Assembly: GCF_003060885.1 (NCBI RefSeq)
Contig: NZ_QAIG01000007.1
Coordinates: 185,074-249,073 of the forward strand
Direction: 5' to 3'
Origin: Pseudomonas sp. HMWF032
GTDB taxonomy: Bacteria; Pseudomonadota; Gammaproteobacteria; Pseudomonadales; Pseudomonadaceae
Length of the DNA stretch: 64,000 nt
In this document: piece after piece, positions 8,317-16,365 of the stretch
How the letters are laid out: every line of letters starts with the position of its first letter
How positions within the stretch are numbered: position 1 is the first letter of the stretch
The notes under the pieces: model-generated
Seen by the model: the letters and a program-made list of their open reading frames with translations, nothing else
What the model was told of the DNA's origin: nothing
The model's database searches: none
Made by a program: the position numbers and the translations under genes

Positions 8317-9249
8317 ATGACTCAACTATCCTGCCGAAACCGGCACGACCTTAAGCCCATCTGGTTACCGGGATTAGCCGCCATAGTACGGTTTACAGAG
8401 GCCAGCCCCTCTACACGCCCGGGACTTCGCCTTGCATGGTGCCTGGTGCTTCTGCTCACGGCCTGTAACACACTCCCCAGCCCAGAGGCGCGCCGCCAGA
8501 ATGCCAATGCGCTGGCCAGCAGCCATCACTGGCAGGCCTCAGAATTGCAGGCTGGCGCCTTCCGCTTGCAGGCCTATACACCGCAGCGTCAAAGTGAAGA
8601 ACTAACTCTATATCTGGAAGGTGACGGCCTGGCCTGGATCAACCGTCACCAACCCTCCGTCGATCCAACTCCGCTCGACCCACTAGCTTTGCGCCTGGCA
8701 CTGGCCCACCCTGACGGCAACGCGGCCTACCTGGGTCGGCCATGCCAGTATCTGGGAGCCGCTCATTTACCCTGTCATCCAGATTACTGGACCGGAGCCC
8801 GCTTCGCCGAAGAGGTGGTACACAGCATCAATCTGGCCACCGAGCAACTCAAAGCCAGGGCCGGTGCACGACGCTTGGTGCTGGTCGGCTACTCCGGTGG
8901 CGGTGCCGTGGCTTTATTGTTGGCGGCACGCCGGGATGATGTCGTACGTGTAGTCACCGTCGCGGGCAATCTTGATCACGCGGCCTGGACAGCTCATCAC
9001 CGGCTCACCCCCTTGCTGGAGTCACTCAATCCTGCACAGATGCGTCAACGATTAGCCGTGGTAGAACAGATACATCTGCTAGGCGAGCACGATCAGATCG
9101 TGCCACCCGAACTGGGCAAGGCCTTTGTTGCAGCTTCGTCTACCGCACATAAGTCCCGGATATGGGTACTCCCGCAGTATGACCATCACTGTTGCTGGGC
9201 CCAGAATTGGCAAGACCTCTGGCAACGGCTGGCAAACCCGCCCAAGTAA
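8317..9249 (+). CDS. Alpha/beta hydrolase, probable lipoprotein
   Basis: The open frame gives 310 residues. A hydrophobic segment LVLLLTAC with Cys50 is a convincing lipobox, but about 35 residues precede it, unusually long for a signal peptide, so the true start may be internal and non-ATG. The hydrolase core has the nucleophile elbow VGYSGGGA (Ser193), a plausible acidic residue in LGEHDQIVPP and a His in PQYDHHCCW. Relatives are uncharacterised envelope hydrolases. It follows the autotransporter by 66 bp with a hairpin between, so co-transcription is uncertain. Substrate unknown. Confidence 0.75.
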   Translation: MTQLSCRNRHDLKPIWLPGLAAIVRFTEASPSTRPGLRLAWCLVLLLTACNTLPSPEARRQNANALASSHHWQASELQAGAFRLQAYTPQRQSEELTLYLEGDGLAWINRHQPSVDPTPLDPLALRLALAHPDGNAAYLGRPCQYLGAAHLPCHPDYWTGARFAEEVVHSINLATEQLKARAGARRLVLVGYSGGGAVALLLAARRDDVVRVVTVAGNLDHAAWTAHHRLTPLLESLNPAQMRQRLAVVEQIHLLGEHDQIVPPELGKAFVAASSTAHKSRIWVLPQYDHHCCWAQNWQDLWQRLANPPK

Positions 9250-9314
9250 ATGCCCCCACACACCCCGAGCACATTTGCGCAACAAGACTAAGGCAGCCTG
9301 TGCTGACGGAAGTC

Positions 9315-10033
9315 CTACTGTCCTATCACCTCAGTCTGCGCTTGCTCATAACGCTGCATATAGCGTTCAGCCGCTGAGCGGGAAAATGCGAATACAGCCG
9401 CATGTGTTCCTGGGGCAAAGGCAGCATAAGGATGCTGCCCTGCATACCCAGGTGCTGCACCTGATAGCGTACAGCCAGGCCATGGGGATGATAGAACGCC
9501 TCCAGACGCCCGGCCTGAAGCATTTTCAGGCTCTGGCTCAATACATTGCTGCTCAGGGTTTGCACCTATAGGCGCAGGTCTCGCAACATGGGTGAGCGGT
9601 AACCATCCTGCCAGGCACCTAAACGCAAGGGCAGCCGTTGTTCGACCAAGTCCACTTGTTGCAGGGGGCCCGCGGGCCACCAGCAACAGCGGCTGAACCA
9701 CCACAAAGGGCTGCGCCGGTTAGACCAGCGTAGTTCCACGCTCCGGGGTCTTGGCCAGGATCCGTGCCATATCCAGCTGATGACGTTGCAGCATCTGCAA
9801 TAGACGTGACACGGATAACGCTGATAACTCACCACACTGAGTTGCATGCGCTCGGCAATTTTCGCGAAGTAGGCTATAGCCGCCCCTTCAGTATCGGCCT
9901 GCCCTGGCAACCGCGTATGGGGAGGCCGATCGAAGTAGCCAACGCGCCGGTTGTCGGCACTCGCCAACAGGACCAGGGCAACGAAGATAAGTGCAAACGA
10001 GGCAGCTGAAATACGGCGAGTTGTTCTCTGCAC
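9315..10033 (-). pseudogene. Decayed periplasmic substrate-binding protein gene (SBP_bac_3-like)
   Basis: Reading the minus strand and switching frames recovers one protein of about 239 residues. It has a signal peptide (RRISAASFALIFVALVLLAS), then VGYFDRPPHTRLPGQADT, YFAKIAERMQLSVVSYQR, SRLLQMLQRHQLDMARI, LLLVARGP, RLPLRLGAWQDGYRSPM, LKMLQAGRLEAFYHP, LGMQGSILMLPLPQE and a final RSAAERYMQRYEQAQ. At least three frameshifts (near 9825, 9665 and 9385) and two in-frame stops (TAA at 9720-9722, TAG at 9566-9568) break it. Intact relatives bind amino acids or other small ligands for ABC import or sensing. The start chosen is a GTG before the signal peptide. It is unlikely to make a working product. 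Confidence 0.8.
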
Positions 10034-10136
10034 AGACCTTTGGGTAAAACCTGTTGAACTGAATGCAGAGGGAGGGGCTAGCCGCAGCCCGCCTTCAGTG
10101 ACCTGCAAACCAGCAAAAATCCCCCGACCTGGCGTG

Positions 10137-10511
10137 TCAGCTCAGCCGCCAGGGTGGATTCAGACGGTTGGCTCCGGCATGGTAGAGGCACAGCGGATTG
10201 CCGTCGGGGTCCTGTAAATAGGCTTCGCGCCACAGCCAGGGCTGATCAGTCGGTGGCATGCTGAACACGATGTCCAGAGCCTGCAGGCGGGCGACGGTCT
10301 GGTCCAGTTCAGCGCATTCGAAGTAAATCAGCGTCTGGCTGGCAGGCACCTGTTCGACCCGACTCAGGGAAAAACTGGACTGACCATCCGGGCAGCAGAA
10401 CCGCGCATAGTCCGGCAGGCTTTCGACGATCAGTTGCAACCCCAGCTGCTGGTAAAAGCGGATCGCGCGCGGCACGTCGCTGACCGCGACAGTGACTTGA
10501 TTCAGGTTCAT
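10137..10511 (-). CDS. VOC (glyoxalase/bleomycin-resistance fold) family protein
   Basis: This 124-residue protein spans a full vicinal-oxygen-chelate unit. The N-terminal strand and helix read NLNQVTVAVSDVPRAIRFYQ, an internal Glu lies in LIYFECAELDQ, and the end has YLQDPDGNPLCLYHAG, where DPDGN is the usual turn before a metal-binding residue. The ATG at 10511 follows a GGAG site; the frame runs further upstream, but that extension looks non-coding. VOC proteins include metal-dependent isomerases and dioxygenases as well as binding proteins; the substrate cannot be inferred. It is divergent from the acyl-CoA synthetase gene. Confidence 0.85.
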   Translation of the reverse strand: MNLNQVTVAVSDVPRAIRFYQQLGLQLIVESLPDYARFCCPDGQSSFSLSRVEQVPASQTLIYFECAELDQTVARLQALDIVFSMPPTDQPWLWREAYLQDPDGNPLCLYHAGANRLNPPWRLS

Positions 10512-10690
10512 CGCCGGCTCCATAAAAATCAGTGTTCGCTGTAATGCCACAACCCAAAGGGCCCGACAACCCGTCACAGTGGTATTTGCCGATCTGCCCT
10601 GTATCGCTTGCGCCAGAGTCATGGCAGGGATGCGCCCTGACAACTAGAGTTGCGCTTCGCCCCCGCATAACAACCATAAGCGCGAGAGCC

Positions 10691-12517
10691 ATGAGCCAGA
10701 CCGACCTGATTTCCCCACTGCGTTTTCTGACCCGCCTGCCCCAGCATCTGCCGCGTGTACCGCGCCTGTTGCGCGGCCTGTATTACGCCGGTATCCGCAA
10801 CCGCGAGAAGAACCTCTCGCTGGCCTGGGCATTGGAGCGCGCGGCGCAGGAGCACCCGGAGCGCCCGGCGCTGCTCGATGAATCGCGCAGCCTCAGTTAT
10901 GCGCAATTTAACGCTTGGGCCAACCGCCTGGCCTGGGCCTTCAAGGCTGAAGGTGTGCGCCATGGCAGCGTGGTGGCGGTGATGCTGGAAAATCGCCTGG
11001 AGTTGCTGGCCATTCTCGCGGCGTTGAGCAAGCTCGGCGCAGTCGGGGCGCTGGTGAATACCACACAGCGCGGCAAGGTGCTGGCGCACAGCCTGAATCT
11101 GGTCAAGCCGGGTTTTATGCTGATCGGCGAAGAACTGCTGGCCGCCTTCAACGAGGTTGCCGAGCAACTCAATAACCCGCAGACACCGCGTTACTGGGTG
11201 GCCGATCAGGACTGCCTGCAGGACGCCGGCCAGGCACCCGAGGGCTGGACCAATTTGATGCAACTGGCGCGCAGCCAGGCCAGCGATAACCTGCCCGACA
11301 GCGCCAAGGTGCAGATGAAGGACCCTTGTTTCCTGATCTACACCTCAGGCACCACCGGTCTGCCCAAGGCCTCGATCATGAGCCACGGCAAGTGGATCAA
11401 GGCCTATGGCGGCTTCGGCCACTCCGGGCTGACCCTGAACAACCTGGACGTGCTCTACCTGACGCTGCCCTGCTACCACAACAACGCCGTCACCGTCTGC
11501 TGGAGCGCCGCACTGGCCGGTGGTGCTGCCATCGCCCTGCGCCGCAAGTTCTCCGCCAGCGCCTTCTGGCCGGATGTGCAGCGTTATCAGGCCACCTGCT
11601 TCGGCTATATCGGCGAGCTGTGCCGTTACCTGCTTAACCAGCCAGCGACTCCGGCCGAGAAGAACAACAGCCTGCGCTGCATGATCGGCAACGGCCTGCG
11701 GCCCTCGATCTGGGCCGAGTTCAAGGCACGCTTCGGGGTCGAGCAGATCACCGAGTTCTACGCCTCCAGCGAAGGCAATATCGGTTTTACCAACGTGTTC
11801 AACTTCGATAACACCGTGGGGTTCTCCCCCGCCACCTACGCCATCGTGCGCTACGACTTGGAGAACGACCAAGCGGTGCGTGGCAAGAAAGGCTTTCTGG
11901 AAAAGACCAAGAAAGGTGAAGCGGGCCTGCTGATCAGCGAGATCAGCGCCAAATGGCCGTTCGACGGCTACACCGACCCAGCCAAGAGCGAGGCGGCGAT
12001 CCTGCGCAACGTATTCAAAAAGGGCGATGCCTGGTTCAACACCGGCGACCTGATGCGCGATATTGGCTGCAAGCACGCGCAGTTTGTTGATCGCCTGGGC
12101 GATACCTTCCGCTGGAAAGGCGAAAACGTCTCAACTACCGAAGTGGAGAACGTCCTGGGCGCCTTCCCCGGCGTGGAAGATGCGGTGGTGTATGGCGTAG
12201 AAATCTCCGGCACCAATGGCCGTTGTGGCATGGCCGCACTACGCCTGAGCGAAGGCCAGCAACTGGACAGCGCCGCCCTCGCCGCGCACCTGGATGCCGA
12301 ATTGCCGGTGTACGCCGCGCCGCTGTTTATCCGCCTACTCGGCGAGGTGGAAACCACCGGCACCTTCAAATACAAGAAGGCCGACCTCAAGCAGGCCGCC
12401 TACGATCCGAACCGGGTGCAAGAACCGTTGTGGGTGCGTCTGCCCGGCGAATCCTGCTTTACGCGGCTGGATCACAGCCTGTTCAATGCCATCAGTAAGC
12501 AGGCCTACCGCTTCTGA
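10691..12517 (+). CDS. Long/very-long-chain acyl-CoA synthetase (FATP type)
   Basis: This 608-residue adenylate-forming enzyme activates fatty or isoprenoid acids to CoA thioesters using ATP. The P-loop-like YTSGTTGLPKASIMSH starts at residue 217, the FYASSEGN motif is near 355, the NTGDLM motif lies in the hinge region and the C-terminal catalytic Lys is in TGTFKYKKADLK near 563. The N-terminal segment LPRVPRLLRGLYYAG is typical of the FATP/VLACS branch rather than classical FadD. The ATG at 10691 is preceded by GAGAGCC and the extension to 10532 is not coding-like. The last gene of the atu terpene cluster (atuH) is of this type and, as I recall, this length, so it may be a displaced partner of the genes at 1-3422. 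Confidence 0.9.
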   Translation: MSQTDLISPLRFLTRLPQHLPRVPRLLRGLYYAGIRNREKNLSLAWALERAAQEHPERPALLDESRSLSYAQFNAWANRLAWAFKAEGVRHGSVVAVMLENRLELLAILAALSKLGAVGALVNTTQRGKVLAHSLNLVKPGFMLIGEELLAAFNEVAEQLNNPQTPRYWVADQDCLQDAGQAPEGWTNLMQLARSQASDNLPDSAKVQMKDPCFLIYTSGTTGLPKASIMSHGKWIKAYGGFGHSGLTLNNLDVLYLTLPCYHNNAVTVCWSAALAGGAAIALRRKFSASAFWPDVQRYQATCFGYIGELCRYLLNQPATPAEKNNSLRCMIGNGLRPSIWAEFKARFGVEQITEFYASSEGNIGFTNVFNFDNTVGFSPATYAIVRYDLENDQAVRGKKGFLEKTKKGEAGLLISEISAKWPFDGYTDPAKSEAAILRNVFKKGDAWFNTGDLMRDIGCKHAQFVDRLGDTFRWKGENVSTTEVENVLGAFPGVEDAVVYGVEISGTNGRCGMAALRLSEGQQLDSAALAAHLDAELPVYAAPLFIRLLGEVETTGTFKYKKADLKQAAYDPNRVQEPLWVRLPGESCFTRLDHSLFNAISKQAYRF

Positions 12518-12526
12518 TGGGCTGTG

Positions 12527-12552
12527 GCCGGCGAGTGTTGGCAGTCGCCGGC
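12527..12552. terminator. Hairpin between convergent genes
   Basis: GCCGGCGA at 12527-12534 pairs perfectly with TCGCCGGC at 12545-12552. It sits between the acyl-CoA synthetase stop and the stop of the minus-strand lipoprotein gene and may terminate both, though T tracts are poor. Confidence 0.5.
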
Positions 12553-13046
12553 TATTGCTTGAACTCGAACTGCAACTGCGCCCCTTCAACCGACTGCCAA
12601 TAGTCGTCACCGCGCTCGTTGGTGATCAGCTTACCGTTGAGCTGAAAGGGACTTTCCGGCTCAGTTTTCTCGACAAACAACGGCGGTAACAACGGCGTCG
12701 ACAGGTCGTTGAGTGGTTCCAGCGGCTGCAGTGGATCGAATACATCAGGGCGCAGGCTCAACTCCAGTGGGGCTCTTTTCTCCGGCACCGGCTCAGCGGG
12801 CTTGGCTTTAACGAGAGCGGCAACTGGCTTGGCAGGCGCCGAGTTTCTCACCGGTTTGGGCGCCTCAAGTGGTTCAACCTGAGGCGCAGGGCTGACGGGG
12901 GCCGGCGGCGTCTGGGTACTCATGGGGGAATCGGGCTGCACGTGCACAGCCGGTGTTTTGGGAAGAACAGGCGGATTGGCAGGCTGCTCACAGGCTGCCA
13001 GTGACAGCAGGGTCAGTAGCAGCGCGCAGCGTTGAATAATGGTCAT
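12552..13046 (-). CDS. Proline-rich lipoprotein of unknown function
   Basis: The 164-residue product starts MTIIQRCALLLTLLSLAACE, a signal peptide with a lipobox at LAAC, so it should be lipid-anchored in the envelope. The middle is a low-complexity stretch rich in Pro, Ala, Val and Lys (about residues 25-100), suggesting an extended spacer, and the end is a small conserved-looking domain (NERGDDYWQSVEGAQLQFEF). The reading frame extends upstream to 13253 but the lipoprotein start is far better. Such genes are sometimes labelled IF-2-like because of the low-complexity region; there is no real similarity to a translation factor. It lies downstream of the sigma/anti-sigma operon and may be co-transcribed with it. 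Confidence 0.75.
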   Translation of the reverse strand: MTIIQRCALLLTLLSLAACEQPANPPVLPKTPAVHVQPDSPMSTQTPPAPVSPAPQVEPLEAPKPVRNSAPAKPVAALVKAKPAEPVPEKRAPLELSLRPDVFDPLQPLEPLNDLSTPLLPPLFVEKTEPESPFQLNGKLITNERGDDYWQSVEGAQLQFEFKQ

Positions 13047-13194
13047 GGCAGATACGAAGGCAGCGTCATAAGCCGCTATGCTCGCCCCTGCCCAGGCCTC
13101 TGGCAACCCTGCAATCTGTACAGCAGGTAACCGCACGCGGCAAAAGCCCGCGGCAGCAGCGCATGCACTGGCACCGGGCGATCTGTGACACGGC

Positions 13195-13962
13195 TCAGTC
13201 GGGCGCCTGCAAATGCTGCAATTGCGCGTCGATATCCACTTCGGGGTGCTCACGCATCAGTTGCAGCAACAAGGCATCGGCCTCATCCGTCCAGCCATCA
13301 CGGCGCAATTTCAACAGCCGCTGTAACTCGCTGCGCAACTGCTGCTCAGCTTGACTGCCAGTAGCGCCAGCCGCTTGCTCGGACGCTGACACCGCTGGCG
13401 CACGGGCAGCTTGTGGCTGTAATGCATCAACCGCAGACTCCTCACGCAACAGCTGATCAGGCGCAGCGACCGAAAGTTTTTCCTTCGCCTCGGCGCTATC
13501 GCTGCTGTAACCCTGGCTCACCGGAGCGGGTTGCGCCGCACGCGAGCGTTCGGCCTCATCCGCCACCCCAGCAGATTCTGCCAACGGCGCGGACATCGGC
13601 GCAGCTTGCGGCGCCGTCCACGCGGCAGCCGGCGACATCGGTGCGCCACTGGGCACGGCATCGAAGGCATCTGGAGCCTGCTCGAAGGTACGCCAGGTCA
13701 GGCTTACGCCAATCCCCAGGCAAGCAACCCCGGCCAACGCCACCGACCAGCGTTGCCGACCCCCTGCGCCGAACAGCCAGTTGTGCAAGCGCGCACTCAG
13801 GCCAGGTTTGACCTCAGCAGCGGGCACGCTCCGCGCTGCGGCACTGGCCGCCGCGAGAATCTGTGCATCCAGCTGCGCACTGGGCTCGCCGACGCTGTGC
13901 TGGCGGAAATGCTCAAGCATCTGCCGTTCCTGCTCATCGAGCCTATGTTGATCGTGGTTCAT
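13195..13962 (-). CDS. Probable anti-sigma factor, single-pass membrane protein
   Basis: This 255-residue protein has an N-terminal cytoplasmic part (about residues 1-70), one transmembrane helix (about 71-90, WSVALAGVACLGIGVSLTW) and an Ala/Pro/Ser-rich periplasmic region ending in a charged helical domain (LQRLLKLRRDGWTDEADALL). It lacks the HxxxCxxC zinc motif of ZAS-type anti-sigma factors. Its ATG overlaps the stop of the sigma-factor gene by four bases, the classic sigma/anti-sigma arrangement, and this context rather than sequence similarity is the main support. It probably holds the sigma factor at the membrane until a signal arrives. Confidence 0.7.
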   Translation of the reverse strand: MNHDQHRLDEQERQMLEHFRQHSVGEPSAQLDAQILAAASAAARSVPAAEVKPGLSARLHNWLFGAGGRQRWSVALAGVACLGIGVSLTWRTFEQAPDAFDAVPSGAPMSPAAAWTAPQAAPMSAPLAESAGVADEAERSRAAQPAPVSQGYSSDSAEAKEKLSVAAPDQLLREESAVDALQPQAARAPAVSASEQAAGATGSQAEQQLRSELQRLLKLRRDGWTDEADALLLQLMREHPEVDIDAQLQHLQAPD

Positions 13963-14540
13963 ACGGACAACTCCTCGGCGGCCGAGTCAGCCAGCAGCCG
14001 ACGTAACTTCTGCAGGGCATAGCGCAAACGGCTTTTCACTGTTTCAGCAGGGGTCTGGGTCAGCTCGGCAATCTCGGCCAACGCCATGTCGCCATGGGCG
14101 CGCAACAGAAACACTTCACGCTGCTCTGCCGGTAAATCCGCCAGGGCGGCCTCTAAACGCTGCTGATCGCGGCTCAGGCTGAGCTGTTGCTCAGGCCCCG
14201 GCTGCGGGTCGTGCGGGGCATGCTGCTGTTCATCGTACTCAGCATGCCCCGCCTGGTGCCGACCATGCTTGCGCCAGGTGTCGATCAAGCGGTTGCGGCC
14301 GATCTGGTACAGCCAGGTCTTGAACAGCACGCTATCGCGCTGCTCGCTCTGGCTGCGGATCAAGCTCATCCAGGTGTCCTGAAACACCTCCTCGGCCAGG
14401 GCGTGATCGCCACACAGGCCGAGCAGAAAGCGAAACAGGCCGAGCCGATGACGCTGGTACAACTCGGCGAAAGCCGCCGCATCACCGCGGCGGTAACGCC
14501 GCAACAAGGCGGCGTCGTCATCCGTGAGGGGTCGATTCAC
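13959..14540 (-). CDS. ECF-type RNA polymerase sigma factor
   Basis: This 193-residue protein has the two-domain ECF layout. Region 2 includes FRFLLGLCGDHALAEEVFQD and the -10-binding helix WLYQIGRNRLIDTWRKH; region 4 ends with AEIAELTQTPAETVKSRLRY, a helix-turn-helix that recognises the -35 element. The start is a GTG overlapping the VWA-protein stop as GTGA, and the stop overlaps the next gene as ATGA, so three genes form one translationally coupled operon. It would redirect RNA polymerase to envelope-stress or similar promoters; target genes are unknown. No matching promoter was identified upstream of the operon by eye. Confidence 0.9.
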   Translation of the reverse strand: MNRPLTDDDAALLRRYRRGDAAAFAELYQRHRLGLFRFLLGLCGDHALAEEVFQDTWMSLIRSQSEQRDSVLFKTWLYQIGRNRLIDTWRKHGRHQAGHAEYDEQQHAPHDPQPGPEQQLSLSRDQQRLEAALADLPAEQREVFLLRAHGDMALAEIAELTQTPAETVKSRLRYALQKLRRLLADSAAEELSV

Positions 14541-16285
14541 TGCTCTACTCGTGCGCTGGTTGAACGGTTTGTCGCAGTTTGCAGACTCTGCGCCAGTTGC
14601 ACCAGCTGTACGAACTCGCCACGCAGGCCGAAGCGGTCATCGCCCTTGGCGGCACGCGCCAGCTCGGCACTGTCGGCCAGGCTGAAACGCCCGGTATAGG
14701 TATCGCCCTTGAGTTGCTGGGCGAAGGCAGCCACCGCTGCAGCAAAGCGCAGGTCTTCACTGACCTGGCTGATAGCACGCGTATGACTGGCCTGAATCGG
14801 TTGCTCCAGCAGCTTGCTGATGTCCTGCCCTGGCGCCTTGTAGCGAATGCGCAGCCAGGCCAGTTCGCCCGCCGGGCTGCCGGCCTTGGCCGCTTGCTGA
14901 TAGCGCAGCGGCTCCAGCCAACCCTTGCCGCCCACTGGCACCACTTCATACAACGCAGTCACGGTATGGCCTGCGCCGATTTCGCCGGCATCGACCTTGT
15001 CGTTGCTGAAATCCTCACGTTTCAGCGCACGGTTTTCATAACCCAACAGCCGGTATTCGCTGACCTCGGCTGGGTTGAACTCGACCTGAATCTTCACATC
15101 GCGGGCCACCGTCGCCAGGGTCGAGCTGAGCTGATCGACCAGCACCTTGCGTGCCTCGCGCAGATTGTCGATATAGGCATAGTTGCCGTCGCCGGCATCG
15201 GCCAGCTGCTCCATCAGCTGTTCGTTGTAGTTATCAGTGCCAAAGCCCAGCGTGGTCAGCGATACGCCTGTTTTGCGTTTGTCCGCAGCCAATTGCTTGA
15301 GCGTTTCAAAATCGCTGATGCCGACGTTAAAGTCGCCATCGGTGGCCAACAGGATGCGGTTGATGCCGCCGTCGATAAAGCCCTGCTGCGCCTGCTGATA
15401 GGCCAGCTGAATGCCCGACTCGCCCGCCGTAGAACCGCCCGCCGCAAGCTGGTCGATAGCCGCGCGGATCGTGGCTTTCTCACTGCCGGATGTTGGCTGC
15501 AGCACCACGCTGGATGAGCCGGCATACACCACCAGCGATACGGTGTCCTGCGCACGCAGCTGCTCGACCAGCAGCTTCAACGTGCTTTGCACCATGGGCA
15601 GGCCATCGCGGCGATCCATCGAGCCGGAGACATCCACCAGAAACACCAGATTGGCTGGCGGCAATTCCTCTACCCGCAGATCCGAGGCCTTGATGGCGAT
15701 ACGCAGCAGGCGGCTCTCGGGGTTCCACGGCGTGACTGCCAGCTCAGTGTGCACGCCAAACGGCGCATCGCCCCTGGGCAGCGGATAGGCGTAGGGGAAG
15801 TAATTGACCAGTTCCTCCAGACGCACCGCATCCTGCGGCGGCAACTGCCCAGCATTGAGGAAACGCCGCACATTGGCATAGCTGCCGGTATCCACATCGA
15901 TGCTAAAGGTCGACACGGGGGCCTCGACCACGGCATGCACCGGGTTGCTCACCAGCTTCTGATACTGCTCGCGGTTCTCATCACGGTAGCCCGGCGGCAA
16001 GGCATCGGCCTGCACAGACATCGGCATCGGCGCATAAGCCACGCTGGGCATCACCGCCCTGCCCGCCACCTGGCTTTTACGTTTCAATTCAGCAGGTGCC
16101 GCGGCCAGCTGCTCATGCAACTCGGCGCGTTCACGGTTGTGGGCCTCATCGCTGAGCTGCGGGCCGCCAACCTCGGTGGCAGGCGCTTCGGGGTTAGCGG
16201 CGCTGCAGGCACCAAGGCTGATCAATACGCCTGCGGCAAAACCGGCAAGCAGAGAACGGGTAAGCAATACGGGGTAAGCAGACAT
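14537..16285 (-). CDS. VWA-domain lipoprotein (YfbK-like, DUF3520-type C terminus)
   Basis: This 582-residue envelope protein has a signal peptide with a lipobox (LISLGAC, Cys27), a conserved N-terminal domain (STFSIDVDTGSYANVRRFLN) and a von Willebrand A domain whose metal-binding MIDAS motif DVSGSMD is at residues 218-224, with ATDGDFNVG further on. The C-terminal third resembles the DUF3520 extension of YfbK. The start at 16285 gives the lipobox; the longer frame to 16450 lacks one. VWA proteins mediate metal-dependent protein contacts. As first gene of the sigma/anti-sigma operon it may sense or respond to the envelope condition that controls the sigma factor; this is inference. Confidence 0.88.
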   Translation of the reverse strand: MSAYPVLLTRSLLAGFAAGVLISLGACSAANPEAPATEVGGPQLSDEAHNRERAELHEQLAAAPAELKRKSQVAGRAVMPSVAYAPMPMSVQADALPPGYRDENREQYQKLVSNPVHAVVEAPVSTFSIDVDTGSYANVRRFLNAGQLPPQDAVRLEELVNYFPYAYPLPRGDAPFGVHTELAVTPWNPESRLLRIAIKASDLRVEELPPANLVFLVDVSGSMDRRDGLPMVQSTLKLLVEQLRAQDTVSLVVYAGSSSVVLQPTSGSEKATIRAAIDQLAAGGSTAGESGIQLAYQQAQQGFIDGGINRILLATDGDFNVGISDFETLKQLAADKRKTGVSLTTLGFGTDNYNEQLMEQLADAGDGNYAYIDNLREARKVLVDQLSSTLATVARDVKIQVEFNPAEVSEYRLLGYENRALKREDFSNDKVDAGEIGAGHTVTALYEVVPVGGKGWLEPLRYQQAAKAGSPAGELAWLRIRYKAPGQDISKLLEQPIQASHTRAISQVSEDLRFAAAVAAFAQQLKGDTYTGRFSLADSAELARAAKGDDRFGLRGEFVQLVQLAQSLQTATNRSTSARVEQ

Positions 16286-16365
16286 GAGGGCATCTCCTGG
16301 GCGAGCGGAACAGACCATTCGCTCAGGTAGACGCAGCCCTGCGGTGAGGCGGGTTAAACCCCGGA

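Noticed and set aside
12552..13046. Translation initiation factor IF-2-like label for the Pro-rich lipoprotein
   Set aside because: Similarity would rest on low-complexity Pro/Ala/Lys sequence only; a lipobox shows it is an envelope protein.
14579..15517. A 312-codon plus-strand open frame opposite the VWA gene
   Set aside because: Antisense of a gene with a clear MIDAS motif and lipobox; no ribosome binding site or motif.
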